A DNA stretch of 64,000 nucleotides from Strigamia acuminata (taxonomy: Eukaryota; Arthropoda; Chilopoda; Geophilomorpha; Linotaeniidae): assembly GCA_949358305.1 (NCBI GenBank), contig OX442314.1:37421211-37485210 (forward strand), in the 5' to 3' direction. The position numbers and the translations under genes are program-made. Numbering within the stretch: position 1 is the first letter of the stretch; the number at the start of each line of letters is the position of its first letter. Below are positions 1 through 10,017 of the stretch, piece by piece. The notes under the pieces were generated by a model. That model searched no databases and had not been told where the DNA came from. It saw nothing but the letters and a program-made list of their open reading frames with translations.

Positions 1-796
1 GCAAAAGCTCACAGGATCACAAGAAATCGGTTAGGCGTTTCAAAAGACGATCGTAAGTCGTAATGAAGTGCGCTACAAGATGTCGGCCATTTTGGTAGTG
101 CGAGACCCGGATGGGGCGTCCTTCTGTTCGTTTCTTTGATTAAGTGTTATAATAAAAGGTAATTATGTTTGGATTTGAAATTAGACAAAATAGTTTATTG
201 TTCTTTGTTTGATTTCGTACTTGAATCAATCTCAACACGAGAGTAGATAATTCGCGAAAGACGATTGTGATCCGTCGAGCAGTCATATTAATAAATGACG
301 TCATCTAACGGAAGAAATTGCCGTGTTATTAATGTTTAGTTTGATTCAAGTAATTCTTTGTTAAGTTACAATGTTTTCTCTCGGGTTGATATTGAATAAT
401 CAATCTGAGAAGTGCATTTAAAAGTTGTTTTGAATTATTTATACTGTTAAGTTTGCATTCGTATCAAATATGAACTTTATGATAATTTGGTCAGAAAAGC
501 GCCAATTTGATGTGTTAAATAATTGTCGTGTCTTATATCACATGTAAAGCGTTGTGTCTTTTATAAACAACTCTTCTTGCTTTAAAATCTTAACTATTTA
601 TTCTTGTTAGGCTTAGGTTTTTTAGCACTAGTTTTGATACGGAATTTTTGTCACTTGTATTGTTATTTAAACTTTGTTACTCACTTGCAAAATAAATCCC
701 CAACTGAGAACACGAAATTCTGATCTCCTCTCCTTTCACTTTCCATCGCTTTAAAAATGCAACACGAAGCAAAGAGCAAGGGGGTTTGGAACCGCT
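1..796. other. A+T-rich stretch without recognisable gene
   Basis: No coding region, RNA gene or terminal repeat could be recognised. An AATAAA lies at 691-696, shortly before the copia-like fragment, but nothing ties the two together. Confidence 0.4.
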
Positions 797-1177
797 GTGG
801 CTGAATCGAGGTCGTTTGTACCTCGACCATCCTTATTCGAATTGTTCCGGGCAGAGCCGGAATCCAATAAGAAAAACCGTTTTTGGTGCCCCGAGAGGCA
901 AACTGTCATAACGTCACGGGATGCTGTCTTTAAAGAAGACGAATTAGGAGCCAGGAATTGTAAAGTTGCCGACGTGGTGACTTTATTTTTCGACGGAGAA
1001 AAGCCGAAAGATGAAGCGGACATTACACTGCCGGAACCGGACCCCGAACCACCGCCACATCCCGCAAACAAGAAGCGTGGACGTCCAACAAAGGACGCAA
1101 CAGTCAAGAAGGTCCACGAACCAAACCACTTCAGCGAATTAAGTTGTGACAAGTTTCGTGTGCGATTTGGTTTTTGA
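797..1177 (+). pseudogene. Ty1/copia-like pol fragment (integrase-RT linker)
   Basis: An open frame of 126 codons. Residues about 24-48 read NRFWCPERQTVITSRDAVFK, which resembles the segment between integrase and reverse transcriptase of Ty1/copia polyproteins, where a W/Y-D-P-x-T-x-V-x-x-S-R-D-V-V-F motif is usual. An acidic, proline-rich stretch follows (PEPDPEPPPHP) and then a basic RGRPTK patch (AT-hook-like), also common in that linker. No integrase core is seen upstream and no YVDD reverse transcriptase downstream, so this is at most a fragment. The frame does not start with ATG. The family call rests on one motif. Confidence 0.4.
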
Positions 1178-1624
1178 CCAATTGATGGGAAAACCCAAAA
1201 CGGTGCATAAAGATAATAACGCTTTTAGGGGAAGTTTTGTTGGGTTTATCGTTAAAAAGCTTGTATTATCTGCCTCTTATTGTACTGTTGCGTCAGCAAC
1301 AGCTGGTTGTATTATTTTTGATGTTCTTAACATGGAGTAAATATGTTCGTTTATACCTTTTCAATTCAACTTGTGTAATTCTTTTACTTTGGAGACAACA
1401 AAATAATGCTTGATAAATATATAAATATTAAAGATATATTCATACTTTTTAGTTTGGGAAAAGCTTGCACTTATGTGGGGTGCAACTCTGCACTACTGGT
1501 ATTTGTTCAACTCTGATTCCAAATTATTTCGATCCAAGGCCCCTGAAATATAGAAATGGATCTATGAACACACAAAGACAGCATGATTTACAAAGACTTG
1601 TAGAATCATTTCGAAAATCTCATC
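1178..1624. other. no recognisable gene
   Basis: Two short open frames (1146-1340 and 1465-1674, plus strand) have no motif I recognise. The rest is A+T-rich. Confidence 0.35.
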
Positions 1625-1798
1625 CTAATAATGGAGGGAGCGATTCGACTGTTTTTTGTGACTTGAAATTGTGAACCACAGCCATTTGCTAGTACAAATG
1701 TTTAGTAATCTCTTATTTTTTGGAAATTTAATAAAATTAACCTTTTCTCTTTTGCTTCTTGAGGAACACAAGGCGACACAACATGTATGGTTAGGCAT
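1625..1798 (-). pseudogene. N-terminal part of a THAP zinc-finger domain
   Basis: From the ATG at 1798 the minus strand reads MPNHTCCVALCSSRSKREKV, then NFIKFPKN. This fits the start of a THAP domain, a C2CH zinc-coordinating DNA-binding module of animal transcription factors and P-element-type transposases: M-P-x-x-C-x(3-4)-C, then F-x-x-F-P after about 20 residues. The later W and C-x2-H of the module are missing. The frame ends after 57 codons, so this is a broken copy. A second, also broken, THAP domain lies near 23.8 kb on the other strand, and its sequence differs clearly. Confidence 0.5.
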
Positions 1799-1825
1799 TT
1801 TCTTGTATTTTAGAACAATTGTTGA

Positions 1826-1841
1826 CCCCCCCCCCCCCCCC
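1826..1841. repeat. poly-C tract (16 C)
   Basis: A run of sixteen C on the plus strand. Its true length is doubtful because such homopolymers assemble badly. Confidence 0.9.
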
Positions 1842-2339
1842 TCTATGAGAAAAACCATGCACAATGCAATTTTGAAGTTTTTTTTGTATAGCGAGAATCT
1901 GGGCATTGAACAAAGAAGGAGAGTCTTGGCTTGGTGTCATTTGATTTGATGTTGTATAAAATAATGTTTGAACCAGAACCAGATCTAAATCGTGAAAACA
2001 TTATCATAACGTCAATGGATGATATGCCCTGCATAGTTGCTAAAGAGAAACTAAAATGTGTAAGTTAATGCATTGTTAACCCAAGATTTTATCAGAAAGT
2101 GGATGGTGCTTTCTAAATGGCAGTCAAGATGATTATAACGAATCAAAATCGAGTGAATGGTTGGGTAATTTTAGGAGGGATATGGAAACGATGTTGCAAG
2201 TTGATGCGTCTTATACGGGAGCAAATACAAAGAAAATGGGGAAAAACAAAAGTATAATAAGACCTCAAATAAATTTGTCGCGTCCACAAGTGACCAAACG
2301 ACCACTTTAGAATACAGAGAACTGATAATGTGATTCAAA

Positions 2340-2545
2340 AACAAGCGCAAGAAAATGTAAATGCAACATTCATAGAGGAATGCAGTCTTACAATACAAAA
2401 TCATGTAAATGCCGCAAACATTTCGAAATGCGGGCCTACAATACAAGCGCGTAAAAAATCCCAAAACCAAAATAAGAATGCGGGCTTATTACAGAAGGAA
2501 ATCGTGTAAAAGCCATTTTCATGTCGGAAATGTGGGTTTAAAATA
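2340..2545 (+). repeat. dispersed repeat B, degenerate copy 1
   Basis: Contains several diverged copies of a unit like 'gtaaatgccacattcatg' followed by 'aatgcgggcttacaatac' (2353-2400, 2405-2450, 2505-2545). Closer copies are at 11740-11865 and 20830-20990. The unit may descend from tandem zinc-finger codons, since a phrase KPFSCRKCGF-like can be read about 2511-2545 after a stop codon. No open frame survives. Confidence 0.55.
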
Positions 2546-3465
2546 CAAAAATAATTCTGAGAAGATAGAAAAATTTAAAAAACGTAACAAATCGAACAGA
2601 AAATTGGCGGAGCTGGCGTGCGGTTCGAACGACTTAAGTTGGCGGACCTTTGGAATTTGAACTACTTGATCACAGAGATGATCGTTCTTTCTTATCACCA
2701 GATGATAAAATTAATAAAAATATGACAATTTTGCGAAATATTAAAAGAATAGACCTTCAACATGGATCCGAGAAAATGGAAATTTAACGCGAAACATTGC
2801 GATCGGAATGAAATAAACGAAAACTTACAGAATACCTAAATGCACATTGAAGTAGCAGATAATTTCCACAGAGAATAACCGAATTCGAACTGAAAATCCA
2901 GTTCAAATATCGCCAGCAACGAACCAAACCAGAGACGAAGCAAACGTGGCGAGCACAACAAAGACACAATTCGTTCTACGGGGTCTACAATTTTTTAACA
3001 CGGATAATTATTTACGAGTAGAACGAATCTTCGATGCTGAAGATTTAAAACGTCACGACATGATCAAATTACGATTGTCATGTAAAAGTTGGTCATTTTC
3101 AAAATTGAAGAAAAAAATTGTACAAGAAAATTGATTTTTCAAAATAAATACATTCTAACTGTACTGATTACATTGAATTTTAACCAAAATTAAAACTTAA
3201 AAGAAAAAATTGCTTCAACAAAATTCAGTTTTTCACAATTTAATTTTGAACAGCCTTGCAGAAGTCAAAAGAACAAATCTGTCATTCAGCTTTGGTCAAT
3301 ATGCAACTTTTTCATAGTTGTGTTCTTCTGCTCAAAATTAATCCAAGCTTCCAAATATTTTGAAATTATACATTGGGAACATCCAATAATTAAAATTTTT
3401 GAATACAAACAATACAAACCATGACTAACTCACTACAAATTTAATTGCCTGCATAATTTTAAAAT
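2546..3465. other. no recognisable gene
   Basis: A+T-rich. Only short frames full of stops were seen, with no motif, hairpin or terminal repeat that I could support. Confidence 0.35.
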
Positions 3466-4020
3466 TTGGAAGGAAAAATAGAAACTGACACAAATTCTTA
3501 TTCTAGTCAACAAACATGCTGGCAAACATACATCAGGAGAAAATATCTGTTTATTACATTTGCCAAATTTGTCACATTTGTCATGACTGTAAGAACTCGT
3601 ATTAAAGGAATCATTAAAATTAGAAATAATTGTCCAGCACGAGTTTTGACAAAACAGAATAAGAATTCTGGAAAGTAATCTGTCAAATTTATTTCATCAA
3701 ATAATCACTCGTTAACCTTTGAATTAACAAAGCATCAACCACTCCATTCTAGCATTTTAAATTTCCTAAAAGAACAGTTGTCATTAGGGATCCCACCAGC
3801 AGAAATTCAGAGAAAGCTGCAACAAAAAATAGTGAAAATAGAATAAAATTGACGAAAGAACATTTTGTAAGTCTTAGAAACCTAAAAGAAATTAATCATA
3901 AGCTCAAGGCAAGTTCACGTTTGCACACAGATTACGAAACCTAAATTATGTTGATAGCAAAGCAACTGCTGTCTGAAAAGTATGATCCAATACTTATACA
4001 AGCCTGTAGGTTGTGATGTG
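3466..4020 (+). pseudogene. Mutator-like (FAR1/ZSWIM-type) transposase remnant
   Basis: One frame from 3466 runs to 3852 with a single TAA at 3676-3678. It reads KIRNNCPARVLTKQNKNSGK, stop, then SVKFISSNNHSLTFE, and later LKEQLSLGIPPAEIQRKL. This order (NCPAR, then an x-H-N-H-like zinc ligand pair, then a short helical L-G-x-P motif) is that of the N-terminal FAR1/FLYWCH-like zinc-binding part of ZSWIM/Mutator-like transposases. After 3852 the match continues in another frame (LTKEHFVSLRNLKEINHKLK). The DDE core is not found. Several stops and frameshifts make it a dead copy. The next recognisable coding is a hAT segment, so a junction lies near 4.0 kb. Confidence 0.45.
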
Positions 4021-4059
4021 GTCATTGGAGATTCAGCATTCAATTAGAAACACATTCCA

Positions 4060-4225
4060 CACTGTTACTCGCAACAACAGATAATGAGGCTAATGTCATT
4101 AAGGCCATTAGATTGGGAAATATTCAACGTCCCATGCTTCGGCCATGTAGTGAACTTCGCCGTAAAAAATGTTTTTGATGATAATTTGGTGAAACACGTA
4201 TTGCAAAACGTGAAAAAGGCACAGA
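4060..4225 (+). pseudogene. hAT transposase remnant, core segment (C-F-G-H motif)
   Basis: Around 4066-4110 the plus strand reads ATTDNEANVIKAIRLGN. After a frame change it continues NVPCFGHVVNFAVKNVF and VKHVLQNVKK. The T-D-N-x-A-N motif followed by C-F-x-H-x-x-N-x-x-V is typical of hAT superfamily transposases (the region of the second catalytic Asp and the following Cys-His pair). It is the first of three segments in correct hAT order, continued at 5515-6050 and 6731-6963. Frame changes show it is dead. The segment is cut off near 4225, where a Ulp1-like frame begins. Confidence 0.6.
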
Positions 4226-4241
4226 CATTAATTGGGTATTC

Positions 4242-4906
4242 GTGTACACTGCGACTGTTTCGTGGGTACACGACACAGTAGTGGATTTGTATTTGGGAAT
4301 GCTCCAGCAACGCTACCCCATTGTTTATGCCTTTCCAACGGCAACAGTAGGAATGCTAATGAAGGAAAAAGATAAAGCTAACATCTGGCGATGGTACAAG
4401 GATCAAATAGATCAGCCGCGCAAGAAACACAAAATTTGGTTTTTTCCGATTCCAGCTGAACAGCATTGGATCATATACGTATTTGACCGGGAACGATCAC
4501 CTCCATGCGTGGGTTTTTACGACTCCTCTGGCAAACCACACAGCGATCATGAAACATGGTGGTGCAATATTAAGTTGAATTTGCAAGGCGCGGGAATATT
4601 ACTCCCAAGATACAAGCGATGGGACCAGCCCAAAGCCGCCCAATTATACTCTTTCCACACTCAAAAAACACCTCTCAAAGCTTGGCTCCCATTGGCCACC
4701 AATCAACTGCAGTGCTGAGGATTAGTACATCAGTGATATGGTGGCCAATGGGAGCCAAGCTTTGAGAGGTGTTTTTTGAGTGTGGAAAGAGTATAGACGG
4801 TGATTCTTGCGGGCCGATGATCCTGCATTTTGCACGCCGATACATGGAAGACCGCGACTTAATGAAGCTTGCAGAAGGATTCGAATTGCGAGCCAGAGTT
4901 TTGTAA
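4242..4906 (+). pseudogene. Ulp1/C48-type cysteine protease gene split by a MITE
   Basis: The frame from about 4213 to 4646 encodes the front of a C48 (Ulp1/SENP, adenain-like) protease: an early VSWVHDTVVDLYLGML motif, matching the W-x-x-D-x-x-V/I-x-x-Y-L motif of the family; then PIPAEQHWIIYVFD with the catalytic His; then GFYDSSGK with the catalytic Asp. The 147-bp MITE at 4647-4793 stops it. Immediately after the second TA, 4796-4906 reads DGDSCGPMILHFARRYMED with the catalytic Cys and ends at TAA 4904-4906. Taking out the MITE plus one TA brings both halves into one frame (CAA TTA then GAC). Enzymes of this family cleave ubiquitin-like modifiers or viral/transposon precursors. The N-terminus is missing and no ATG is seen. 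It lies between hAT segments, so it may be transposon cargo or an inserted element. Confidence 0.65.
4647..4793. mobile_element. 147-bp hairpin MITE, TA target duplication
   Basis: The two ends, 4647-4701 and 4739-4793, are perfect 55-bp inverted repeats beginning TACTCTTTCCACACTC, separated by 37 bp. The flanks are TA at 4645-4646 and TA at 4794-4795, which fits TA duplication by a Tc1/mariner-type transposase. No coding capacity. The perfect arms suggest a young insertion. It interrupts the Ulp1-like gene. Confidence 0.9.
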
Positions 4907-5514
4907 GAGATACATCACGGACGTTTCCAGCCATTTGAAGAAATTTAAGAACTGTTTTGAATTTTTTTTTCTTCTTTTTTTCCATTTTCTTTATTATCAA
5001 GTTTTCTTTTGACTTAGAGTGTGTAATGGAGTAAAATACTCGAATTTAGTTTGAAATATATATATTTTTTTGGTTGTATTGGATTAAAATTTTGTGATTT
5101 GCATTGAAATTAAAAGGGAGTAAGAGTGAATTTTGTAAAACACTATGTGATGGCGTTGGCGAACGATAATCGTATTGCCTCGTCATGGGGCTATTCAACT
5201 AAGTTGTGGGGGTTATAGAAGATTTCCTATAAAACCATTAACACCCACTTAAGACACTTCACTCCTACTAAGATATCAAGTAAGTATGAGCTCATACAGT
5301 GATCTGGAGACCTGATGTCGACCAGTTTGTAGCCAGACAGATGGTAGACATTAGGTCAAATCACATGCTATCACAAAGTGTTTTTAAAGTGTTATAATAG
5401 TATTATAATGTTATTAAGTTCTTATCATTTATTAAGTGATTATGATTATGTTTAAGATTAGTAAAGCCTTGAGTCAGGGGGTAAATTCATCTAATGCCAT
5501 AAGTTAGCGAACAG
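4907..5514. other. no recognisable gene
   Basis: A+T-rich sequence downstream of the protease frame. No motif recognised. Confidence 0.35.
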
Positions 5515-6050
5515 TTAAGCAACCGTCCGATTTAATAAACGGCATTTTACCTGCGTTAATAACCCGGATCGCAGCAAGATTGAGCAAAACAATGCTACCT
5601 GCTGATATTTCACCGAGATGGTGGTCCACGCTGCGCTTGATTGACCGCTGTATGCAAACCGCGATGTGCCGAGTAAGCTATTTATGGAATACAACCGTGC
5701 TAAGTATGCAGACATAACTCCAAACATCGCCGACTTATTGGATGTATTACGTGACCAATTAAATCCACTGCAAGTTTTAACCACCGAGCTAGTGCAGAAC
5801 GTTTTATCACTGCCTCATGCATTCTGCCAACGATCGACTACACCATAAAAACGTTGAAAACAAATATTGCTGCTGAATTGGGTATTGTAAATCACAATGC
5901 GGACAACGACGACAACACGCAATCAGATCTAAAGCAAGCGCACTTTGATGTCATTTGCACAAATTTGGTTACAGTGTTCGAAAAATATTACGGAAGCGGC
6001 GAAGTAGCGTATACATTAAAATATACATTAAAAATTTACACGACATGAGT
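5515..6050 (+). pseudogene. hAT transposase remnant, middle segment
   Basis: Reading frames across 5515-6050 give ADISPRWWSTLRLIDRCM, corresponding to the R-W-N-S-T-x-x-M-L motif of hAT transposases, followed by NIADLLDVLRDQLNPLQVLT and NVLSLPHAFCQRSTTP, which resemble the helical stretch (L-x-x-x-L-x-P-x-x-x-x-T, then the P-x-x-x-x-L segment) that comes next in hAT proteins. Stops and a frame change are present. With the segments at 4060-4225 and 6731-6963 it makes one hAT gene interrupted by the Ulp1-like insert. Confidence 0.5.
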
Positions 6051-6630
6051 TCATTAATGCACCTAGAACATTCTGTTTTCTTGCTGTAAACAAATGGGCA
6101 AATTTTTTTATTCTGTGCAGGTGGTGTGCTGAGTCTTGTAAATTTTTAAGCCACATAAAAGTAGTACAAGATGAGCAGGAAAACTGTATTCTATTTGAAA
6201 TTAAGCCAGCTGCTAGCCTAGCACAAGTTACAAAGGCAAAATTCTGTCATTTGGCTCCAGTCAATGTGCAACTTTTCCATTCAAGTTGTGTTTTAGTACA
6301 GAAATTGAGTCCCAACCTAAAAACTATTATGAAGTTTTGCATTAGGAACCCCCAATTAGTCTAAAAAGTGTTCTCAGAAATTCATTATTACAATAAAATT
6401 CTATATTTCCTGAATTTAAGGGTCGGGGAGTTCAGAGTGATGTGGAGGTTTTAAAAATGGACAATTTCAAAATCTGCTTTGATAGTTTTCATCCTACATC
6501 ACCTATTTATCACAATCTATACACCCAAGTTCATTGTCTTAACTATTTTGCTTATTATTGAAGTTTGATTGTAGTGCACTTATCATTTTGTCGCACCAGT
6601 ATTTTCATTTTTTTGTAATACATTTTTTGT
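6051..6630. other. no recognisable gene
   Basis: Short frames with many stops between two hAT segments. A diverged hAT portion may be hidden here but no motif is clear. Confidence 0.3.
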
Positions 6631-6963
6631 TTGTTTCTCAATCGCTCCAATTGTTTCAGCAGTTTATTTTGTTATAATTTTGTACCTTTGTTTAAAATTT
6701 CAACACTCAACACGCGCGCATTGCTAAGAAATGAAGAAAAAATGGGGGGCACCTATCTTTTTGGAAAAAACAGAGCCAGTTTTCCAATATCGACGTTTGG
6801 TGCAAAAAAATATCTCTGCGTTCCTCCAAGCGTTCCTAGCTGCGGAGGCAGAATTATGTCTGATAATCGGACTAGGATTACGCCTGAACATGCAGAGCAA
6901 CAAATCGTTGAGTATGGACAGCCATCTGTTGAAGTAGACAACGGCAATGTAATGCAATATTAA
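6631..6963 (+). pseudogene. hAT transposase remnant, C-terminal dimerisation domain
   Basis: The open frame contains SFPISTFGAKKYLCVPPSVP and then GGRIMSDNRTRITPEHAEQQ. This matches the hAT C-terminal dimerisation region, whose usual form is F-P-x-L-x-x-L-A-x-x-Y-L-x-I-P-x-T-S-x-P-x-E-R-x-F-S-x-x-G-x-I, then R-x-R-L-x-P-x-x-V. The S-E-R-x-F-S part is partly replaced, with a second frame (AFLAAEAEL-) overlapping. It ends at 6961-6963. This is the 3' end of the decayed hAT gene. Confidence 0.6.
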
Positions 6964-7945
6964 CATTGAATATACACAATTACACAATACACAATTAAAT
7001 AAATAACATCCTGAAACAATTATCATTTATTTATATAATTTTTTAAGGTTTATTATTTACTTTTATATTTTTTTTCCGTACTACTTCCAGCTTATTTTGT
7101 GCCATTTTGTGATATTCTGTGCCATTTGATGCCATTTGGTGAGAAAAAGAAATTTTTTTAGTGTTATCGCGTTGTTGTTTTTTTGCCGTTGTTGCGTTGT
7201 TCCGTTATTTGTGAATAACGCCTCGCAGGAAAAAAATAACGCACATGCCTAGTGTTTAATAAAGAAGGAAGCTTGATCCGTTCAAGATGTCGACGCAGGA
7301 TTGATTGGAACGAGCTTCACCGCTGCCGAAGTTAATAGGGTTTTTTCTAATTTTTAAAAAAAAAATCAATTTTGGGTGTTTTTATTCATTGATTTTAATT
7401 TTATCGCCCTCCTATTTTTAAAGAAATATATATATATCCCCATTTCCTTAACTGCTCGGTTAATTGACTAATATCGCCAGGATTGAAATCCGAGTGTGGA
7501 CGCTGCCCCAGTCGTACGTGGTCAGTGTTTTTGGGTTTATTTGTCATTCTTTAATTTTATTTTTATCTTTTTTTCTCAGTTTTCGCCTAGCGCCAACGCT
7601 TCGTCTAGATTGGGGTATTGTCTGTATTTTTTGAGTCTTCATTAACCTTCAAGCATCTACCAGCCAGACCAGAGCAAAATTTGAATAACACTTGATCTGC
7701 TTTTGGTGTAATTCCGCTTCAGTCATAGACCGTCGCTCCGTACTCATGTTCGAAACAGAATCTTTTCCCACCAAAAGTAGCGTGTTAATCCTTCGTTCGT
7801 TCTGCTCCGTGCTTGGCTTTTCTTAAACGTCTGGACGCAGGCGTTCTGTCAAATCAGGAGTGCTCGGAAAGAGAAAGTCATATCGCCAACCAGACGCTGA
7901 CGCCGACTCAGACTCAGACGCCGACTCAGTGAACAGCTCCTGGAG
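6964..7945. other. no recognisable gene
   Basis: Holds low-complexity 'gtgccatttt' repetition near 7100-7140 and T-rich tracts. No gene or terminal repeat recognised. Confidence 0.35.
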
Positions 7946-8410
7946 ATGAGCAAAGTGGACCAGTGTAGTCCCGTTTGCCTGTTGCCCAGAGCATCCATAT
8001 GCCTAAGCCAACTGCACGAAACTAGGAACCCGACCGTCACTCTAACATCTGGAGAGCAATCTGGTATGTGTTCAGGAGGGAAAATACACACAACATCGGT
8101 TCCAAAGGCAAAAACAAAGCGAAGAGCGCCCAATCCACCTGCAAATCCGCAAACAAAGATCGGTCCGCACATGCCATCCAGGAAGCACCTGCACCGATTT
8201 GTGGGCAACAACGGGAAGTTCGGGTCCAATTAGCTACATCCAGCACTGGAACAAATGCCCAAGTTAGCTGTAATTAAGGAAGACTACTTGGTCACCCAGA
8301 TTCGAGACAAGACAGAAAAACGCATTTCTGATATAATAAAGGTCCACAACCAGGATATATTGGATATATCCCAACCGGAACTGAAGATTCCGAAGAAGAG
8401 GACGATTTAG
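7946..8410 (+). pseudogene. hypothetical coding sequence with one in-frame TAG
   Basis: A frame from ATG 7946 runs 95 codons to TAG 8231-8233 and then continues 58 more codons in the same frame to TAG 8408-8410. The second part (KLAVIKEDYLVTQIRDKT, KRISDIIKVHNQDILDIS) looks like real protein: charged, helical and low in rare residues. No family recognised. It lies about 400 bp upstream of the coiled-coil/Cys-domain frame at 8804, also broken by a single TAG, so both may belong to one decayed multi-exon gene or element. Confidence 0.35.
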
Positions 8411-8803
8411 TGAAATTCCCACCTCTACCTTCATGTGTTGTACCAAGGGCAAAACCCCCATTACCCAATTGTCTTAAATTTGAATTTTGTTTTTTCTTCG
8501 CGTTTGGAAATATTGCAAAACAAAGTGATTTATGGTGTTATTTATCAAATTTCATGCTTTTTCCCATGGTGAGATTGATCCTACGTTGGGGCGAGGAGGG
8601 GCAAAGGCCCCTTTTCAGGTAGAGGCCCCAGGCTGACCACTGGAGATTGTTAAACTGTAAAGCTATTAGCCAGAATGAGTGTCTGCAGTAAGGCCAGAAA
8701 TTAAGTTGGGATAGAATGCATAGCAAGCAATGGTGATAGGGAAGAGAGAATGCTATGAGGGTGAATTTTGACACTATGGGGGTGAATTCTGCATTCGGCT
8801 ACG

Positions 8804-9287
8804 ATGTCAAACAAGCCTCTTTCGATGGCCGAAATGAAGAAAAAGGTTAAGGAAGTCGAAGAAGAAAACAAGTAGGGAAATAAGAAAAATAACAAAAATT
8901 AAAAATTTGATTTTTACAGGTTTTTGCGTAATCAAGTTGAAATACTTGAAAACAAATTACTGGAGATGGAGCCGGAACTACCATAGTGCGTCCTTGACGA
9001 TAGAACCATCGAAAAGCGAAAAGCAAAAGATGATTTACCAATGTGTAAAAATGAGGTTTCCTGTCCTTTTTGCAACAGAGTAGGGTGGATGTCAGGCTCG
9101 GGCACAGGATGCCACCTCGCGACTTGTTTCAACTGTCTTGGCGTCAAGAAAAGGTTAAAAATACAACCATGGAATCCGGAATTCCTTCCGTTTGGGATTA
9201 AGGGAATATTTGTTTTCCCTCCTCGTCTATGGGCGACCTGTTACAAATGTAAGACCGTGCTCTCTAGTGTTGGAAAAATCGAGAATA
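8804..9287 (+). pseudogene. coiled-coil plus CPFC-GW Cys-rich domain protein, 48-nt intron, one in-frame TAG
   Basis: The ATG at 8804 opens a short exon to 8871. A 48-nt candidate intron (GT at 8872, TTTTTACAG ending at 8919) joins it in frame to 8920. The joined peptide is a heptad-rich coiled coil (MKKKVKEVEEENKFLRNQVE, then ILENKLLEMEPELP) ending at TAG 8984-8986. The same frame goes on past this TAG through a basic KRKAKDD segment into a Cys-rich domain starting near 9059: CPFC, GW, C-x-N-C, KGI, W, C-x-K-C. That domain aligns without gaps with residues about 229-297 of the accessory ORF in the retroelement at 26.9-28.4 kb. After about 9287 the frame runs into a TTTATT-type tandem repeat. 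The single stop may be a mutation or a readthrough stop. Function unknown; zinc binding is inferred from three C-x2-C pairs. Confidence 0.55.
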
Positions 9288-9289
9288 GC

Positions 9290-9452
9290 TATTTTTGTCC
9301 ATTTTTATTTATTTTTGTTCATTTTCATTTATTTTCGTTTATTTTTATTTATTCTTGTTTATTTTTATTTATTCTTGTTCATTTTCATTTATTCTTGTTC
9401 ATTTTTAATTATTCTTGTTCAATTTTTATTTTTATTCATTTTATTTGATTTT
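9290..9452. repeat. tandem repeat, unit like TTTATTCTTGTTCATTT
   Basis: Roughly 17-18-bp units of 'tttatttattcttgttcatt' type in about nine degenerate copies. A second array of the same unit is at 12055-12178. Phe/Leu-rich open frames over it are artefacts of the repeat. Confidence 0.8.
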
Positions 9453-9920
9453 GGCATCCATCATACAATCCGTTCCGCCGCTCCGCAGTTCCAGAAAGCA
9501 CATCAATTTCATTAAGTTTTTCTGACAAAATATCAAGCCATATAATAGATGTCAAATACTCCAAACCCACAAACAAGCAGCAAAACAGCTACCAATTTTC
9601 AGCTTGAATTCCAAAACAAACTCGTGGACTATCCAAAATTGGCAATATTCAACACGGATCAATGTGGATTTAATTATGAACTCGTGTCCTCTCGCACAAT
9701 TTCTGTAAAAGGTGAAAATTAAACAAATGTGTTTTCGGACCCACTCACTAAAAAGGCAACACAGCTCTACTGTTCAATGTGTAATTTCTGTTGACAGTAA
9801 CGTGCCGGACACCAAAACCAACCAGCAAAATTAGGATTTGCTTGTATACAACCACACTATCATTTGCGCAATGCTAGATTTAGGGCGTGAGCCTGCTACT
9901 AAATATACATACTGTATTCT
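9453..9920. repeat. dispersed repeat A, copy 1 (undisrupted)
   Basis: Starts with 'ggcatccatcatacaatccg' directly after the tandem array. It contains 'actcgtgtcctctc' (9678-9692), 'gacaccaaaaccaacc' and 'acaaccacactatc', then ends near 'gcctgctactaaatatacat' (9890-9909). Pieces recur at 10790-11010, 12192-12320, 14868-14950 and 18400-18477/20128-20360. In the last place a Tc1 element sits at the site that is empty here. No coding seen. Confidence 0.65.
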
Positions 9921-10017
9921 GTATTTACTTTTTATTTCTTTTCACTTTATTTATTCATTTTTGTTTATTCTTATTCTGAGTTCTATTTATTTTGTTTTTG
10001 TTTAGATTTTTTTCTTT

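Noticed and set aside
9041-9515. Phe/Leu-rich 'membrane protein' frames over 9290-9450, and similar ones at 11963-12388 and 15295-15685
   Set aside because: Products of T-rich tandem repeats. Only the Cys-domain part before 9287 is kept.
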